This document shows positions 9,099 through 17,189 of a stretch of DNA of 64,000 bases, piece after piece. The stretch is taken from positions 1-64,000 of the forward strand of contig JBBQZQ010000016.1 in the NCBI GenBank assembly GCA_038207565.1, written 5' to 3'. Origin of the DNA: JALZAI01 sp038207565. Its GTDB lineage: Bacteria; Actinomycetota; Actinomycetes; Mycobacteriales; Jatrophihabitantaceae. The notes below the pieces were generated by a model. It was not told the origin of the DNA. It ran no database searches and was given only the letters and a program-made list of their open reading frames with translations. The position numbers were made by a program, and so were the translations under genes. Numbering within the stretch: position 1 is the stretch's first letter; each line of letters starts with the position of its first letter.

Positions 9099-9601
9099 TC
9101 GGACGGAGTACCTCTCGGGACGCGCCTCCTGACCGACTTGACGGCGGAGGGAGAGTGCTGCGGGCACAAGCCGAAGACCTCCAGGGTGTGGCTGATGTCG
9201 GTGTATCCGGCTGCCGTAGCCACCCGCTCGGCCCACGCCTCGACCTCGGGACCCCTAACCTCCACGCTGCGCCCGCACACCCGGCACACCACGTGATGAT
9301 GATGCCCCGGCGCCTCGTCCACCTCTTGGTCAGCCGGGCCGCACAGTCGATACTGCGCCTCGCCCTCATCGGTGTGTACGACGTCTGCGCGGCCGTGCTC
9401 GGCCAACAGATTCAGGTACCGGTACACGGTGGTCAACCCGATCCGTTCACCCTGTTCGCGCAGAGAACCGAATAATTGCTGCGCCGTGCGAAACCCATCA
9501 GCCGCGCGCAAAGCGGTCTCGATGACACGGGCCTGTCGGGTGTTACGAACCCGACCCGGCGACGCCGCGAAGGAGGAAGCGGACACCGGCTGTCGAGACA
9601 T
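9095..9601 (-). CDS. zur: Fur-family (Zur-like) transcriptional regulator
   Basis: A 168-residue Fur-fold protein: winged-helix RTAQQLFGSLREQGERIGLTTVYRYLNLL (split motif around residues 38-67), a metal site GHHHHVVCRVCG at about 99-110, then HTLEVFGLCPQH at 138-149. Cys106/Cys109 form the first structural zinc pair; the second pair, usually CxxC, is Cys146-His149 here. Position beside a zinc-type importer argues for zinc-responsive repression of the locus. It is convergent with and overlaps the second permease gene. Confidence 0.88.
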   Translation of the reverse strand: MSRQPVSASSFAASPGRVRNTRQARVIETALRAADGFRTAQQLFGSLREQGERIGLTTVYRYLNLLAEHGRADVVHTDEGEAQYRLCGPADQEVDEAPGHHHHVVCRVCGRSVEVRGPEVEAWAERVATAAGYTDISHTLEVFGLCPQHSPSAVKSVRRRVPRGTPSD

Positions 9602-9722
9602 CGCACTTGAGGTTAGTGGTCGGTGACGCGAATTCCGAGCCTACTGCGATATCCGCAATCGCCGAGGTTGGGCAACAGGGCCCGTCAGTGGGCGGATTCC
9701 GCGGCCACCGCAAGGAAGCGAG

Positions 9723-9998
9723 TCATGTTCCGGCCTCGCCGGGGACCCGTGCAGTGGCGGATGCGGTGATCGGGGCGGACCCGGGAGCTTTGGGCAGCGC
9801 GACCACCGCGGTGAGCCCTCCGCCGGGCGTGTCGTCCAAGGTGATGGTGCCGTGCATCGCCTCGGTGAACCCGCGCGCTATTGCGAGCCCGACACCTGCG
9901 CCGGAGCCGGACGCGTGGTCGTCACGGCGCTGGAACGGCTCGAAGACCGCGTCGCGTTCGTCAGGTCGGATGCCTGGTCCTTGGTCGACCACCCGCTG
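9723..9998 (-). pseudogene. KdpD-like histidine kinase, C-terminal remnant
   Basis: The minus strand encodes VVDQGPGIRPDERDAVFEPF, then GSGAGVGLAIARGFTEAMHG and DTPGGGLTAVVALPK. These are the N-terminal-to-C-terminal G1, F and G2 boxes of a HATPase_c domain, closest in style to the KdpD C-terminus. The N box, H box and all upstream domains are missing; homology begins abruptly near 9995, next to a fragment of an unrelated gene. It cannot act as a kinase. No stable start is evident. Confidence 0.6.
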
Positions 9999-10002
9999 GG
10001 CG

Positions 10003-10113
10003 TCAGCGGCCGACGGAGTCGTACTCGCCGAGGCCTTCCAGCTTCCAGAGCAGGGCCTCGCGGGCAATCCGGAGGTAACGGTGCAGGTCCGCCTTCGGAT
10101 CTGATTCAGTCAC
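10003..10113 (-). pseudogene. DUF664/DinB-family N-terminal remnant
   Basis: GTG 10113 opens a 36-residue frame starting VTESDPKADLHRYLRIARE and continuing ALLWKLEGLGEYD before the sequence diverges and stops at 10003. Actinobacterial DUF664 (DinB-like, mycothiol-dependent) proteins of about 170 residues begin this way, so about four fifths of the gene is gone. The break abuts the KdpD-like fragment, which marks a deletion or recombination junction at about 9996-10010. Confidence 0.55.
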
Positions 10114-10197
10114 GTCCCACGGCCGGCGTTCCCAGCTACAGCAGCTCAACGAAAGTCGGGTAGGCGGCGTTGTCGGCACGAGATCCAGAGTGGTGAA

Positions 10198-11199
10198 TCA
10201 ACCCGCGGCGGCCTTGTACGGATCTGGCGGAACCACTCCGGCGGAGACCAGCATGTCGCTCCACCGGCGGCACACCGCGATGACGGTGTCGAGATCAGGC
10301 CCGATCGCGTCGATGACGTGCTGGACACCGGCGTCGGTACGTCTTTCCAGCTCCTCGCGAACAGCCAGTCCATCGTCAGTGAGATTGTCACCGGACAGCC
10401 ACCCCCTTGCACCGAGTCGAGCGTAGGCGGCGTCCAACGCCTCTGCGGACCAGCCGCGGGTTGCCGAGTAGGACTGCGGATCCCACCCGATCCACCGCTC
10501 GGTCAGCACGTTCATCTCGACGCCGTCCAGGCCCGCAGCGACGCAGACGGCGACATGAGTGTCACCGCGGAACTCGCGCAGCAGGTTCACGGCACGCCAC
10601 AGCTGACCGGACGGCTGGTCAGGCCACGGCAACGACGCGAGACCCGCGAACAGCGGACGGCCGACCAGGTCTGCTGCGTCCAGACCCCGCCGCATGGCGT
10701 CCACGACATCAGCTAGCTCTGGTGGCTGCCCGATCGTGGCCTGCAGTGCGCCAAGCGCCCCCGCCAACTGGGCCTGCTGGACCTGGTCCCAGTTGGCGAT
10801 GTCCCGCGCCGATGTCATCAGCGATTCGACGAGACCCGGTTCGAACACGGCGAAGGCTGAGGCGACGACCGCCGGTCGGGCTGAGCCCAGCGCTGACCCC
10901 CGTCCCCAGACATAGCCGCCGAGAAAGTCCAGACCGATCTCCGCCATCGCCTCGGAGCCTTGCCGCGACCACAGCTCGACCAAGGCGATCCGCTCTATCG
11001 CGTCGCGCAGACGCCTGGCGGGCGTATCCCATGAATCGGTGGTCGGCGGCGGATCGGTCGATGCGCGTGCGGTGAAGAAAACGGCCTGAGCCTCGGCGTA
11101 GTCCACCCCGACATCCTGACCGTCGCGCACCCCGAGCGCCAGAGCGGGGACGCTGGCCAAGATGCTCCGGCCTGCACACGACATCGGTGCCGGCGCCAT
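10198..11199 (-). CDS. SCO6745-family (SalK-like) protein
   Basis: Residues from about 60 onward read TPARRLRDAIERIALVELWSRQ, then EAMAEIGLDFLGGYVWGRGSALG and a C-terminal LTERWIGWDPQSYSATRGWS. This matches the actinobacterial SCO6745 family, all-helical proteins related to SalK, of unknown role. Homologues usually begin at the TPARRLRDA stretch; here no start codon lies nearby and the first ATG is at 11199, giving an extension of about 58 residues unlike the family. The true start may be lost or the extension may be real. Confidence 0.7.
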   Translation of the reverse strand: MAPAPMSCAGRSILASVPALALGVRDGQDVGVDYAEAQAVFFTARASTDPPPTTDSWDTPARRLRDAIERIALVELWSRQGSEAMAEIGLDFLGGYVWGRGSALGSARPAVVASAFAVFEPGLVESLMTSARDIANWDQVQQAQLAGALGALQATIGQPPELADVVDAMRRGLDAADLVGRPLFAGLASLPWPDQPSGQLWRAVNLLREFRGDTHVAVCVAAGLDGVEMNVLTERWIGWDPQSYSATRGWSAEALDAAYARLGARGWLSGDNLTDDGLAVREELERRTDAGVQHVIDAIGPDLDTVIAVCRRWSDMLVSAGVVPPDPYKAAAG

Positions 11200-11305
11200 G
11201 GCGACGGTTCGCCGTCCGCCGGAGGTGGCTGCCGGTCATCGTCTGTGGGGGGATCGCGGGTCCACGCCCCGCTCCCCTTCCCCCGCGGGCGGGGATGACG
11301 CAGGT

Positions 11306-11779
11306 TCACGCTGGGGCGTGATCGCGCACGAAGATGCAGAACGGATGACCGGCAGGGTCGGCGTAGACCCGCAGCGGTTCCTCGGGATCATCGAAGCGAT
11401 CATCGAGTAGCCGCGCGCCGAGAGCCATCGCTCGCTCGTGCTGGGCGTCGAGTTCCGCTGTCGTAGGCACGGTCAGGTCCAGGTGCGATTGCTGCGGGAC
11501 GGGGCCCTCCGGCCACGTCACCTCGGGCAGCACCGCAACCTGTTGGAAAGCAAGTCGCGCGTCCCCCGCGGCGTCGTGCAGCACCAACCAGTCCTGACCG
11601 GCGGTGTCCGGCTCCCCCGTATCGGGCGGCTGATCGCCCGAGCGGTACCGCAGGCCTAGTAAGAGCCGGTAGAACTCGGCGAGCCTACGTGCATCGGTGC
11701 AGTCCAGAACCACCTGCCAGAGCTGCGGAAACTGTTCGTCGGTGCGCACGCGGGGGCTCCGTCGGCGACCGGCCGTCAC
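11306..11779 (-). CDS. VOC family protein
   Basis: A 157-residue glyoxalase-like protein: WQVVLDCTDARRLAEFYRLLLGL at about 21-43, then SHLDLTVPT and RVYADPAGHPFCIFVRD. This is the Glyoxalase_6 arrangement. GTG 11779 overlaps the stop of the upstream GAF-ANTAR gene (GTGA), so it is the last gene of a three-gene unit. Substrate unknown. Confidence 0.85.
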   Translation of the reverse strand: MTAGRRRSPRVRTDEQFPQLWQVVLDCTDARRLAEFYRLLLGLRYRSGDQPPDTGEPDTAGQDWLVLHDAAGDARLAFQQVAVLPEVTWPEGPVPQQSHLDLTVPTTAELDAQHERAMALGARLLDDRFDDPEEPLRVYADPAGHPFCIFVRDHAPA

Positions 11780-12549
11780 CGCTTCGGCGACGACGTGCTG
11801 GACTCCGCACGGCCGAGCTCGACCAGCAGCTGTGAACGACCTTCGCCCCCGCCCGCCACGACACGCCGGGCGACCTCGGTCAATCGCTCGTTGTGCTCGT
11901 GTGCATACCGCCGGAGTCGTGCCAGTGCCTGTTCCATCGAGAGTGCGAAGACCTCAGCGAGAACACCCTTTGCCATCTCTAGCAGCCCGCGACCGGAGAC
12001 CATCGTCTGCATGCCCTGCAGCAGGCTGGCCCGGCTGACGTCCGCGCTCTGCTGCACGATCGCCAGCGACGCAACGTGCGCCAGGGCCCGGGCGAGGTTC
12101 ATGTCGTCGTCGTTCATGGCCCCGGTCGTCGTCCCGAACAGACCCATCGCGCCGAGTACCTCGTGGCGCACGCGCAACGGAATGGCGTGGACCGACGCGA
12201 AACCCTGTTCTGCGGCGACCGTGGCGAAGCGGGGCCAGCGAGCCGCCTCGCCGGCGAGGTCGGCGACGCTGACGGGCTGACCGGTGCGGAAAGTGTCCAA
12301 ACACGGTCCCTGCTCTCGTTGCAGCTGAAACACCTCCAGGCTGCGCGCCTGCTCGGACGTCGCCGCCAGCAGATGCAGCACGCCGGCGGGGTCGGCCAGC
12401 AGCAGACCTGCCGCGGCCACGTCGAGCAACCGCGCGCAGTCGTCGGTCAACTGGATCGTCACGTCCAGGACGTCGAAGTCCCCGGCGAGACGGTTCGCGA
12501 AACCGATGAACGAGTCGACGATCTCGCGCTCTCGCTGGCCGGGCTTCAC
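11776..12549 (-). CDS. GAF and ANTAR domain transcription antitermination regulator
   Basis: A 257-residue protein. Residues 10-160 form a GAF sensor domain (LTDDCARLLDVAAAGLLLAD, REQGPCLDTFRTGQPV). A C-terminal ANTAR helix bundle follows at about 180-235 (MVSGRGLLEMAKGVLAEVF, MEQALARLRRYAHEHNERL). ANTAR domains bind paired RNA hairpins and prevent termination. Its ATG overlaps the stop of the upstream GAF-ANTAR gene (ATGA), so the two paralogues are co-expressed and could heterodimerise. Confidence 0.88.
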   Translation of the reverse strand: MKPGQREREIVDSFIGFANRLAGDFDVLDVTIQLTDDCARLLDVAAAGLLLADPAGVLHLLAATSEQARSLEVFQLQREQGPCLDTFRTGQPVSVADLAGEAARWPRFATVAAEQGFASVHAIPLRVRHEVLGAMGLFGTTTGAMNDDDMNLARALAHVASLAIVQQSADVSRASLLQGMQTMVSGRGLLEMAKGVLAEVFALSMEQALARLRRYAHEHNERLTEVARRVVAGGGEGRSQLLVELGRAESSTSSPKR

Positions 12550-13304
12550 AATCGACCCTCGGTGGGCGGTGTCACGTCGTTCTGATCGTCGGCGAGCCGC
12601 AGACCGCGCTCGAGGATGTCGAAGGCCACCTCGCTGGCCGTCTTGTCATGCGCGAATGCGTAGCCCCGCAGGCGAACCAGCGCCTCTGACGGCGACACGC
12701 CCAACTGCGCGATGAGCATCCCCGCCGCCTGGTAGACCTCCACACGAGTCAGCGCACTCAGCTCATCCCACGCCTCACTCGTCTCGTCGTCGTGGGCAGC
12801 GTTCAGATCGATCCCCAGCAGATCGAGCATGGGCAACCTCGCCAGCTCAGCGGCGATCAGTCCGCCGGTCAATGCGGTTTCGTCGAGCGCGCCGGGAGTG
12901 TTTTTGAAAAGGTCCAGCGCGCCGATCGGCAGGCTCGCCACGACGACGGGCAGCGCGAAGACCGCACGTACCCCTAGTCGCATTGCCGCACCCGCGAAAA
13001 CGGGCCAGCGGATGAGGTGAGGATTGGCGAGGTCGGCGACGAGGATGGGCGCCGATCGGCCGACGGCCTCCAGGCACGGGCCCTCGCCGAGGGTGAACTG
13101 CAGCTCGTCCAGTTCCCGGCTGATCTCGCTGCTTGCGCCCAGCGAACGACTGAGCGCACCGTCGTAAATGATCGACAACGCCGCGCCGTCGACCTCGAGC
13201 ACGTCCACACAGACCCCGCAGAGGCGGTCGGCGACATCACGACCACGACCTCCGCCGCTCACAGCTGCCATCAGCTCGTCGCGTAGCTGCTGGGCCCTGC
13301 TCAC
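12546..13304 (-). CDS. GAF and ANTAR domain transcription antitermination regulator
   Basis: A 252-residue paralogue of the next gene and first of the unit. The GAF domain spans about 10-165 (LCGVCVDVLEVDGAALSIIYD, LGEGPCLEAVGRSAPILVADL), ANTAR about 185-240 (LTRVEVYQAAGMLIAQLGV, SEALVRLRGYAFAHDKTASE). Upstream (13305-13320) is an AGGAGG-type Shine-Dalgarno. The signal sensed is unknown. Confidence 0.88.
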   Translation of the reverse strand: MSRAQQLRDELMAAVSGGGRGRDVADRLCGVCVDVLEVDGAALSIIYDGALSRSLGASSEISRELDELQFTLGEGPCLEAVGRSAPILVADLANPHLIRWPVFAGAAMRLGVRAVFALPVVVASLPIGALDLFKNTPGALDETALTGGLIAAELARLPMLDLLGIDLNAAHDDETSEAWDELSALTRVEVYQAAGMLIAQLGVSPSEALVRLRGYAFAHDKTASEVAFDILERGLRLADDQNDVTPPTEGRL

Positions 13305-13324
13305 GGCGCGCTCCTCCTGTCAGG

Positions 13325-13741
13325 TGACGACGAACAACTATGTCACGTATGAATCGGGAGGAACACGCCGCCGGTTAGCGGCTCGTCTCGGGTCCTGGCT
13401 GCTCTGACCGGCAGAACCAGGAAAGGATGGTCAGTCCATGCCGCGCCACCACCAGTCCTGGCAGCGGGTACGAGCGACGAGAGCACCGAGCGAAGCGCAA
13501 TTCGCGGCGTCGTAGGCGGGGGAAGGGGTGCTGGGATCGAACAGTTGCATGATGGGTTCCGCGGGGATGGAACACCGATGGCGTCCGGAAGGTGGCAGGT
13601 TGCTGGACAAAGCGCGACGACTCGTGGCGCTGAATCTCCGGACAGGCTGATACCCAACCAGTTGTCACGATATGCCCCGCCGGCACACGTGTCGAGTAGT
13701 CGGACGTTCGCAGGCCCGGGCACCACACCGGTAGGTGGGGA
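13325..13741. other. intergenic stretch without a supported gene
   Basis: About 420 bases between the GAF-ANTAR unit and the DUF6221 gene. Open frames exist on the minus strand (13343-13726 and 13375-13728) but show no domain and an odd Pro/Ser/Arg composition. No tRNA-like or terminator-like structure was found. Confidence 0.45.
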
Positions 13742-14125
13742 TCAGGACCGCCATTCCGGTTGATAGCCGTAGTGCTGGGCGTAGGGTGCCGCCAGCTCGC
13801 GCAACACCTGTTCGGCGGCGCGGCGAACCACCTGCTCAGCAGGTTGATCGCGTAGCACGAGCATCTGTTGCGCGATCCCGATGATCCGACGCTTCGCAGC
13901 GCATTCCTCGCGCCACCTGGTCGGGTTCTGCACGACTATCGTGGGACGGGTCTGCTGCGCGGCCGGCTCCGTCGGTGCCTTCGACTGCCGGGCCGCGCGC
14001 TTGATCTCGGACTCGTCCTCATCGACGCGCGCCAGAAGGAACTGCACAAGTCGGGGCACGTTGATGGCAGGGTCCTGCCGACGACGACGCTGACTCGCAA
14101 TGGGCTCAAAAGACTCAACAGACAT
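13742..14125 (-). CDS. DUF6221-like protein
   Basis: Starting at ATG 14125 (ATG 14137 is four codons upstream) the protein has about 127 residues. VPRLVQFLLARVDEDE near the N-terminus, ECAAKRRIIGIAQQM in the middle and LRELAAPYAQHYGYQPEWRS at the end match the DUF6221 family of actinobacterial proteins, often found in mobile or accessory regions. The central part is Gln/Arg-rich and lacks the Cys-rich segment seen in some members. Function unknown. A 22-base direct repeat lies 67 bases upstream. Confidence 0.7.
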   Translation of the reverse strand: MSVESFEPIASQRRRRQDPAINVPRLVQFLLARVDEDESEIKRAARQSKAPTEPAAQQTRPTIVVQNPTRWREECAAKRRIIGIAQQMLVLRDQPAEQVVRRAAEQVLRELAAPYAQHYGYQPEWRS

Positions 14126-14191
14126 GCCAACTCCCAACGGAAAAAGGGCGCCGAAGCTGTCGGTTCAGCCGATGGGCGAAGGCTTTCGTCA

Positions 14192-14235
14192 AGCCTAATG
14201 TCGTGCCTCAATGAGCCTAGTATCGTGCCTCAACC
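14192..14235. repeat. two tandem 22-base repeats
   Basis: Unit one (14192-14213) starts AGCCTAATGTCGTGCCTCAA and unit two (14214-14235) starts AGCCTAGTATCGTGCCTCAA; they differ at only a few positions. They lie between the start of the DUF6221 gene and the stop of the methyltransferase, a place fit for an operator. Confidence 0.6.
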
Positions 14236-14267
14236 GGGCAGTCGAGTCGGGCGTGTCGTACCCCGCG

Positions 14268-14831
14268 TCACCGGCCCGCTCGTAACGCCAGCAGCTGCCC
14301 ATGCACTTGCCCGGTCTTGAAGAGGTGGTGGATCACTGCTTCTTGGTCCTGCGCGATTCGCAGGGCCGGATCACCTGCGTGGCGTGCCTCTACCTCGCGC
14401 TCCACGTCGCTCTGCTGCGCGGTCCAACGCTGCGGGGGTGGCGCCAGGTCGGCCATCGCCGCGGTTGCGGTGACGGCCAGGTCTGCCTCTTGGAGCATTG
14501 CGTGCAACGCCTGCTCGGTGGGGAACTCATTGCCGTCCGGTTGCTCGTCGATGTCGGGCCGGGCGGCGAGGAAGACGAGCAGCCCGAGCAATCCCCCGCC
14601 ACCTAGGACGCGACGTAGCTCGCGCAGCGCCCGTGGCTGGTCTTTCGTGGTGCACAACACGCCGAGTGACCACGCCAGGTCGAAGCAACCGCTGCCGAGC
14701 GGCAGCGCAGCCGCGTCCCCCTGGACGACCGGTAGTGCGAACAGTCGCCGGGACGCCTGGAGCGCGACGTCTGCTGTCCACGTCGCAAGGGTGTCGAACT
14801 CCGCCGACATCGAACCGCTCGTTTCGCTCAC
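14268..14831 (-). CDS. N-terminally truncated SAM methyltransferase
   Basis: 187 residues from GTG 14831. The frame has the later half of a class I methyltransferase: VVQGDAAALPLGSGCFDLAW, LGVLCTTKDQPRALRELRRVL, then GLLVFLAARPDIDEQPDGNEF. The glycine-rich motif I that binds AdoMet (normally about 60 residues earlier) is absent; residues 1-34 look unrelated. It probably lacks activity unless complemented. Its start overlaps the stop of a second broken gene, suggesting deletions brought these pieces together. Confidence 0.65.
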   Translation of the reverse strand: MSETSGSMSAEFDTLATWTADVALQASRRLFALPVVQGDAAALPLGSGCFDLAWSLGVLCTTKDQPRALRELRRVLGGGGLLGLLVFLAARPDIDEQPDGNEFPTEQALHAMLQEADLAVTATAAMADLAPPPQRWTAQQSDVEREVEARHAGDPALRIAQDQEAVIHHLFKTGQVHGQLLALRAGR

Positions 14832-15010
14832 GGCCCTGCGTCCTCCAGGATCTGGCGGCCGACCTCGGCCTTGATGTCGGCACCGCGCAGGAACCCGTCG
14901 GCTGATGCCAGCCCGGACACGTTGATCCCGTCGACGCCATCTATGGCCAGTAGCGCGCGAGCCACGGCAACGGCGACCTTGACACCGGCGCCGACCGAAT
15001 CAGCGGACTG
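14828..15010 (-). pseudogene. methylenetetrahydrofolate-reductase-like C-terminal remnant
   Basis: The minus strand encodes SVGAGVKVAVAVARALLAID, then GVDGINVSGLASADGFLRGA and DIKAEVGRQILED. This resembles the C-terminal strand-helix end of actinobacterial methylenetetrahydrofolate reductase-like barrels (INVSGLAS motif). Everything before it is missing; the upstream sequence in this frame is the antisense of another fragment. Assignment rests on about 55 residues. Confidence 0.4.
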
Positions 15011-15021
15011 CAGGACGCTCT

Positions 15022-15213
15022 CTACCGGCCGGGGTCGAGTTCCAGCCCGGGCAGGCCTTGCAGCACGGCAGCCGAGCTCAGGTCGGTGTAGACGGCCACT
15101 GCGGCGCGGCCACCGGCCTCGGTATCCGAAGTGATCTTGCGGACGATTTCGCCGTCCGCCGTACTGCCGTGACTCGACCACCGCACCCTGTCGCCCTTGC
15201 GGAATTCAGCCAT
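15022..15213 (-). CDS. HVA1 (DUF2945) family protein, shortened
   Basis: ATG 15213 gives 63 residues. The first 37 (MAEFRKGDRVRWSSHGSTAD, then GEIVRKITSDTEAGGR) match the DUF2945/HVA1 family of small basic proteins. The remaining residues do not show the usual KVRSDKSG...HKPEAL ending and look like read-through into unrelated DNA. A fragment of another gene begins right behind it. Probably a broken gene, though a folded product is not excluded. Confidence 0.6.
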   Translation of the reverse strand: MAEFRKGDRVRWSSHGSTADGEIVRKITSDTEAGGRAAVAVYTDLSSAAVLQGLPGLELDPGR

Positions 15214-15358
15214 GCGGGTGCAGTACCCGAACCTCAGCCGGGAGCTCACCGTCGCCGGTCTGGGCGGTTGGAGCCGACGGGGTTCTCCCTGCCGGCAGCT
15301 AGAGTTCAGGCTGGGTTCTGCCGGTCCCCAGGGCCGGTGAGGTTGGAGTGCACGAGGA

Positions 15359-17185
15359 GTGACACGTGAGCAGGTTCGCGCGGTGATTCCGCCCGCGGTT
15401 TTCGACCCGGACCGGCTCGCCGCGGTCCGGGCGACAGGATTGCTGGACACTGTCGCTGAAGAAAGCTTCGACCGGCTGGCCCGTCTCGCTGCAGAACTGC
15501 TGAATGCCCCCTACGCATTCGTCACCCTCGTGGACGAGACGCGCTCGTTTTGGAAGTCGTGCATCGGCGTCGACGCGGCCGACCCGGTCGACCGCCAGAA
15601 CAGCGTGCAGGAATCCTTCTGTCAGTACGTCGTCGGCAGTGGGAAGCCGTTGATCACCGGCGACGCAGCCGCCGACCCGCGAACGGCCGACAACCCCTCG
15701 GTCGAGGCCATGGGCGTCGCCGCCTGGGCCGGTTATCCCCTGGTCGGGCGCGGCGGTGCGGTGCTCGGCAGCTTCTGCGTCATGGACACCGTTACGCGGA
15801 CGTGGTCCGAGCACGACATGTACCTGTTGGCGACGTTGGCGGCGCTCGCCGGCAGCGAGGTCGCGCTGCGTGATGCACTAGCCACCGCCACAAGTGCCGT
15901 CCTCGACGCCGAGCGCGGCGAACAGCGGCTGGCGTTTCTCGACGAGGTCGGCGAGGTGCTCACCGACACTCACGACCCGGAACGGGCGCTAGGCGAGCTC
16001 ACGCAGCGCATGGTTCCGTTGCTCGGCGACTGGTGCCTGATCAGCATCGTGGACGACGTCACCGAGCGGCGCCGTGACATCGGGCATGCCCACCGCGACC
16101 CGCGACGCCTTGGTGATGTCGCGCGCTACGCCGAGCAGCACGTCGTGAGCGAGGATGCACCGACGGCAACGGCCATCCGCACCGGCGCCCCGGTGATCGT
16201 GGCGCACATCGACGAGGCGTTGATCCAGCGATCGATCCCCGATGTGCGTGCGCGCGCCGCGTTGGCGGCACTCGCGCCCGCCGCCATAGCTGCTTACCCC
16301 TTGCGGGGGCGCGGCGCACCGTTCGGTGCGATCGCCTTCCTCAACGGCGCAGACCGAGGCCCGCACACCGACGACGAATTGGGTGTCGCGCAGGAGACGG
16401 CCCGGCGGGCCGGTCTGTCGCTCGAGAACGCCTACCTGCACGGGCGGCAGCGCAGGATCGCCGAGACGCTGCAGCACAGCCTGCTGACCAGCCCTCCGGA
16501 CGTGCCGGGCCTGCGGATCGAGGTCCGCTACCGGCCCGCAAGTATCGACGCGCACGTGGGTGGCGATTGGTACGACGTGTACCGCCGTTGCGACGGGGCA
16601 ACGATGCTCGTCATCGGCGATGTTGTCGGCCACGACCTGCGCGCGATCAGCGTGATGGGCCAGTTGCGGACGATGATGCGCAGTATCGGGGTCGACCGAA
16701 CCGCCGGGCCGGCCGAGGTGTTGCGCCGGGTCGATCGAGCGATGCCGGGGCTCGGCGTCCACTCCCTCGCCACCGCCATCGTCGTCCAGCTCGTCGACCA
16801 GGGCAATGGGACGGCCGAGCTCACCTGGTCATCGGCCGGTCACCCGGTACCGTTGCTGATCGACGGCGTCGGCACGGCGCACGACCTGCCCGGTGCAACC
16901 GATCTGCTGCTGGGCTATGACCCGCACCGAACGCGCCGCCAGCATTGCGCCACCCTGCGCGCGGGGCAGACGCTGATGTTGATGTCGGACGGGCTGTTCG
17001 AGCAGCGCGACATGGACTACGACGCGGCGCTGAACCGGTTGCGCGAACGTTTGACGTCGTTCGCCGGACGGCCGCTCGACGAGCTGTGCGATCGCCTGCT
17101 GGAACAGCGTGCGACCGACTTGGCCCAGGACGACATCGCGGTCCTGGCAGTGCGCCTGTCGGCACCCGATTTCGGCTCGGGGTAG
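15359..17185 (+). CDS. GAF-GAF-PP2C phosphatase (SpoIIE/RsbU-like)
   Basis: 608 residues (start uncertain; GTG 15359 or GTG 15383). GAF domain 1 spans about 20-170 (FVTLVDETRSFWKSCIG), GAF domain 2 about 195-365, and a SpoIIE-type PP2C domain about 380-600, with AETLQHSLL linker helix, VGGDWYDVYRRCDGATML, IGDVVGHDLRA and a C-terminal QDDIAVLAV. Asp residues of GDWYD, GDVVGH and DDIA are the Mn2+ ligands. Such proteins dephosphorylate STAS anti-anti-sigma factors, releasing sigma factors. The convergent next gene is a STAS protein, a plausible substrate. Confidence 0.9.
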   Translation: MTREQVRAVIPPAVFDPDRLAAVRATGLLDTVAEESFDRLARLAAELLNAPYAFVTLVDETRSFWKSCIGVDAADPVDRQNSVQESFCQYVVGSGKPLITGDAAADPRTADNPSVEAMGVAAWAGYPLVGRGGAVLGSFCVMDTVTRTWSEHDMYLLATLAALAGSEVALRDALATATSAVLDAERGEQRLAFLDEVGEVLTDTHDPERALGELTQRMVPLLGDWCLISIVDDVTERRRDIGHAHRDPRRLGDVARYAEQHVVSEDAPTATAIRTGAPVIVAHIDEALIQRSIPDVRARAALAALAPAAIAAYPLRGRGAPFGAIAFLNGADRGPHTDDELGVAQETARRAGLSLENAYLHGRQRRIAETLQHSLLTSPPDVPGLRIEVRYRPASIDAHVGGDWYDVYRRCDGATMLVIGDVVGHDLRAISVMGQLRTMMRSIGVDRTAGPAEVLRRVDRAMPGLGVHSLATAIVVQLVDQGNGTAELTWSSAGHPVPLLIDGVGTAHDLPGATDLLLGYDPHRTRRQHCATLRAGQTLMLMSDGLFEQRDMDYDAALNRLRERLTSFAGRPLDELCDRLLEQRATDLAQDDIAVLAVRLSAPDFGSG

Positions 17186-17189
17186 CGGC

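Noticed and set aside
13543..13570. TTCGATCCC-like word suggesting a tRNA T-arm
   Set aside because: No flanking five-base stem and no cloverleaf could be built.
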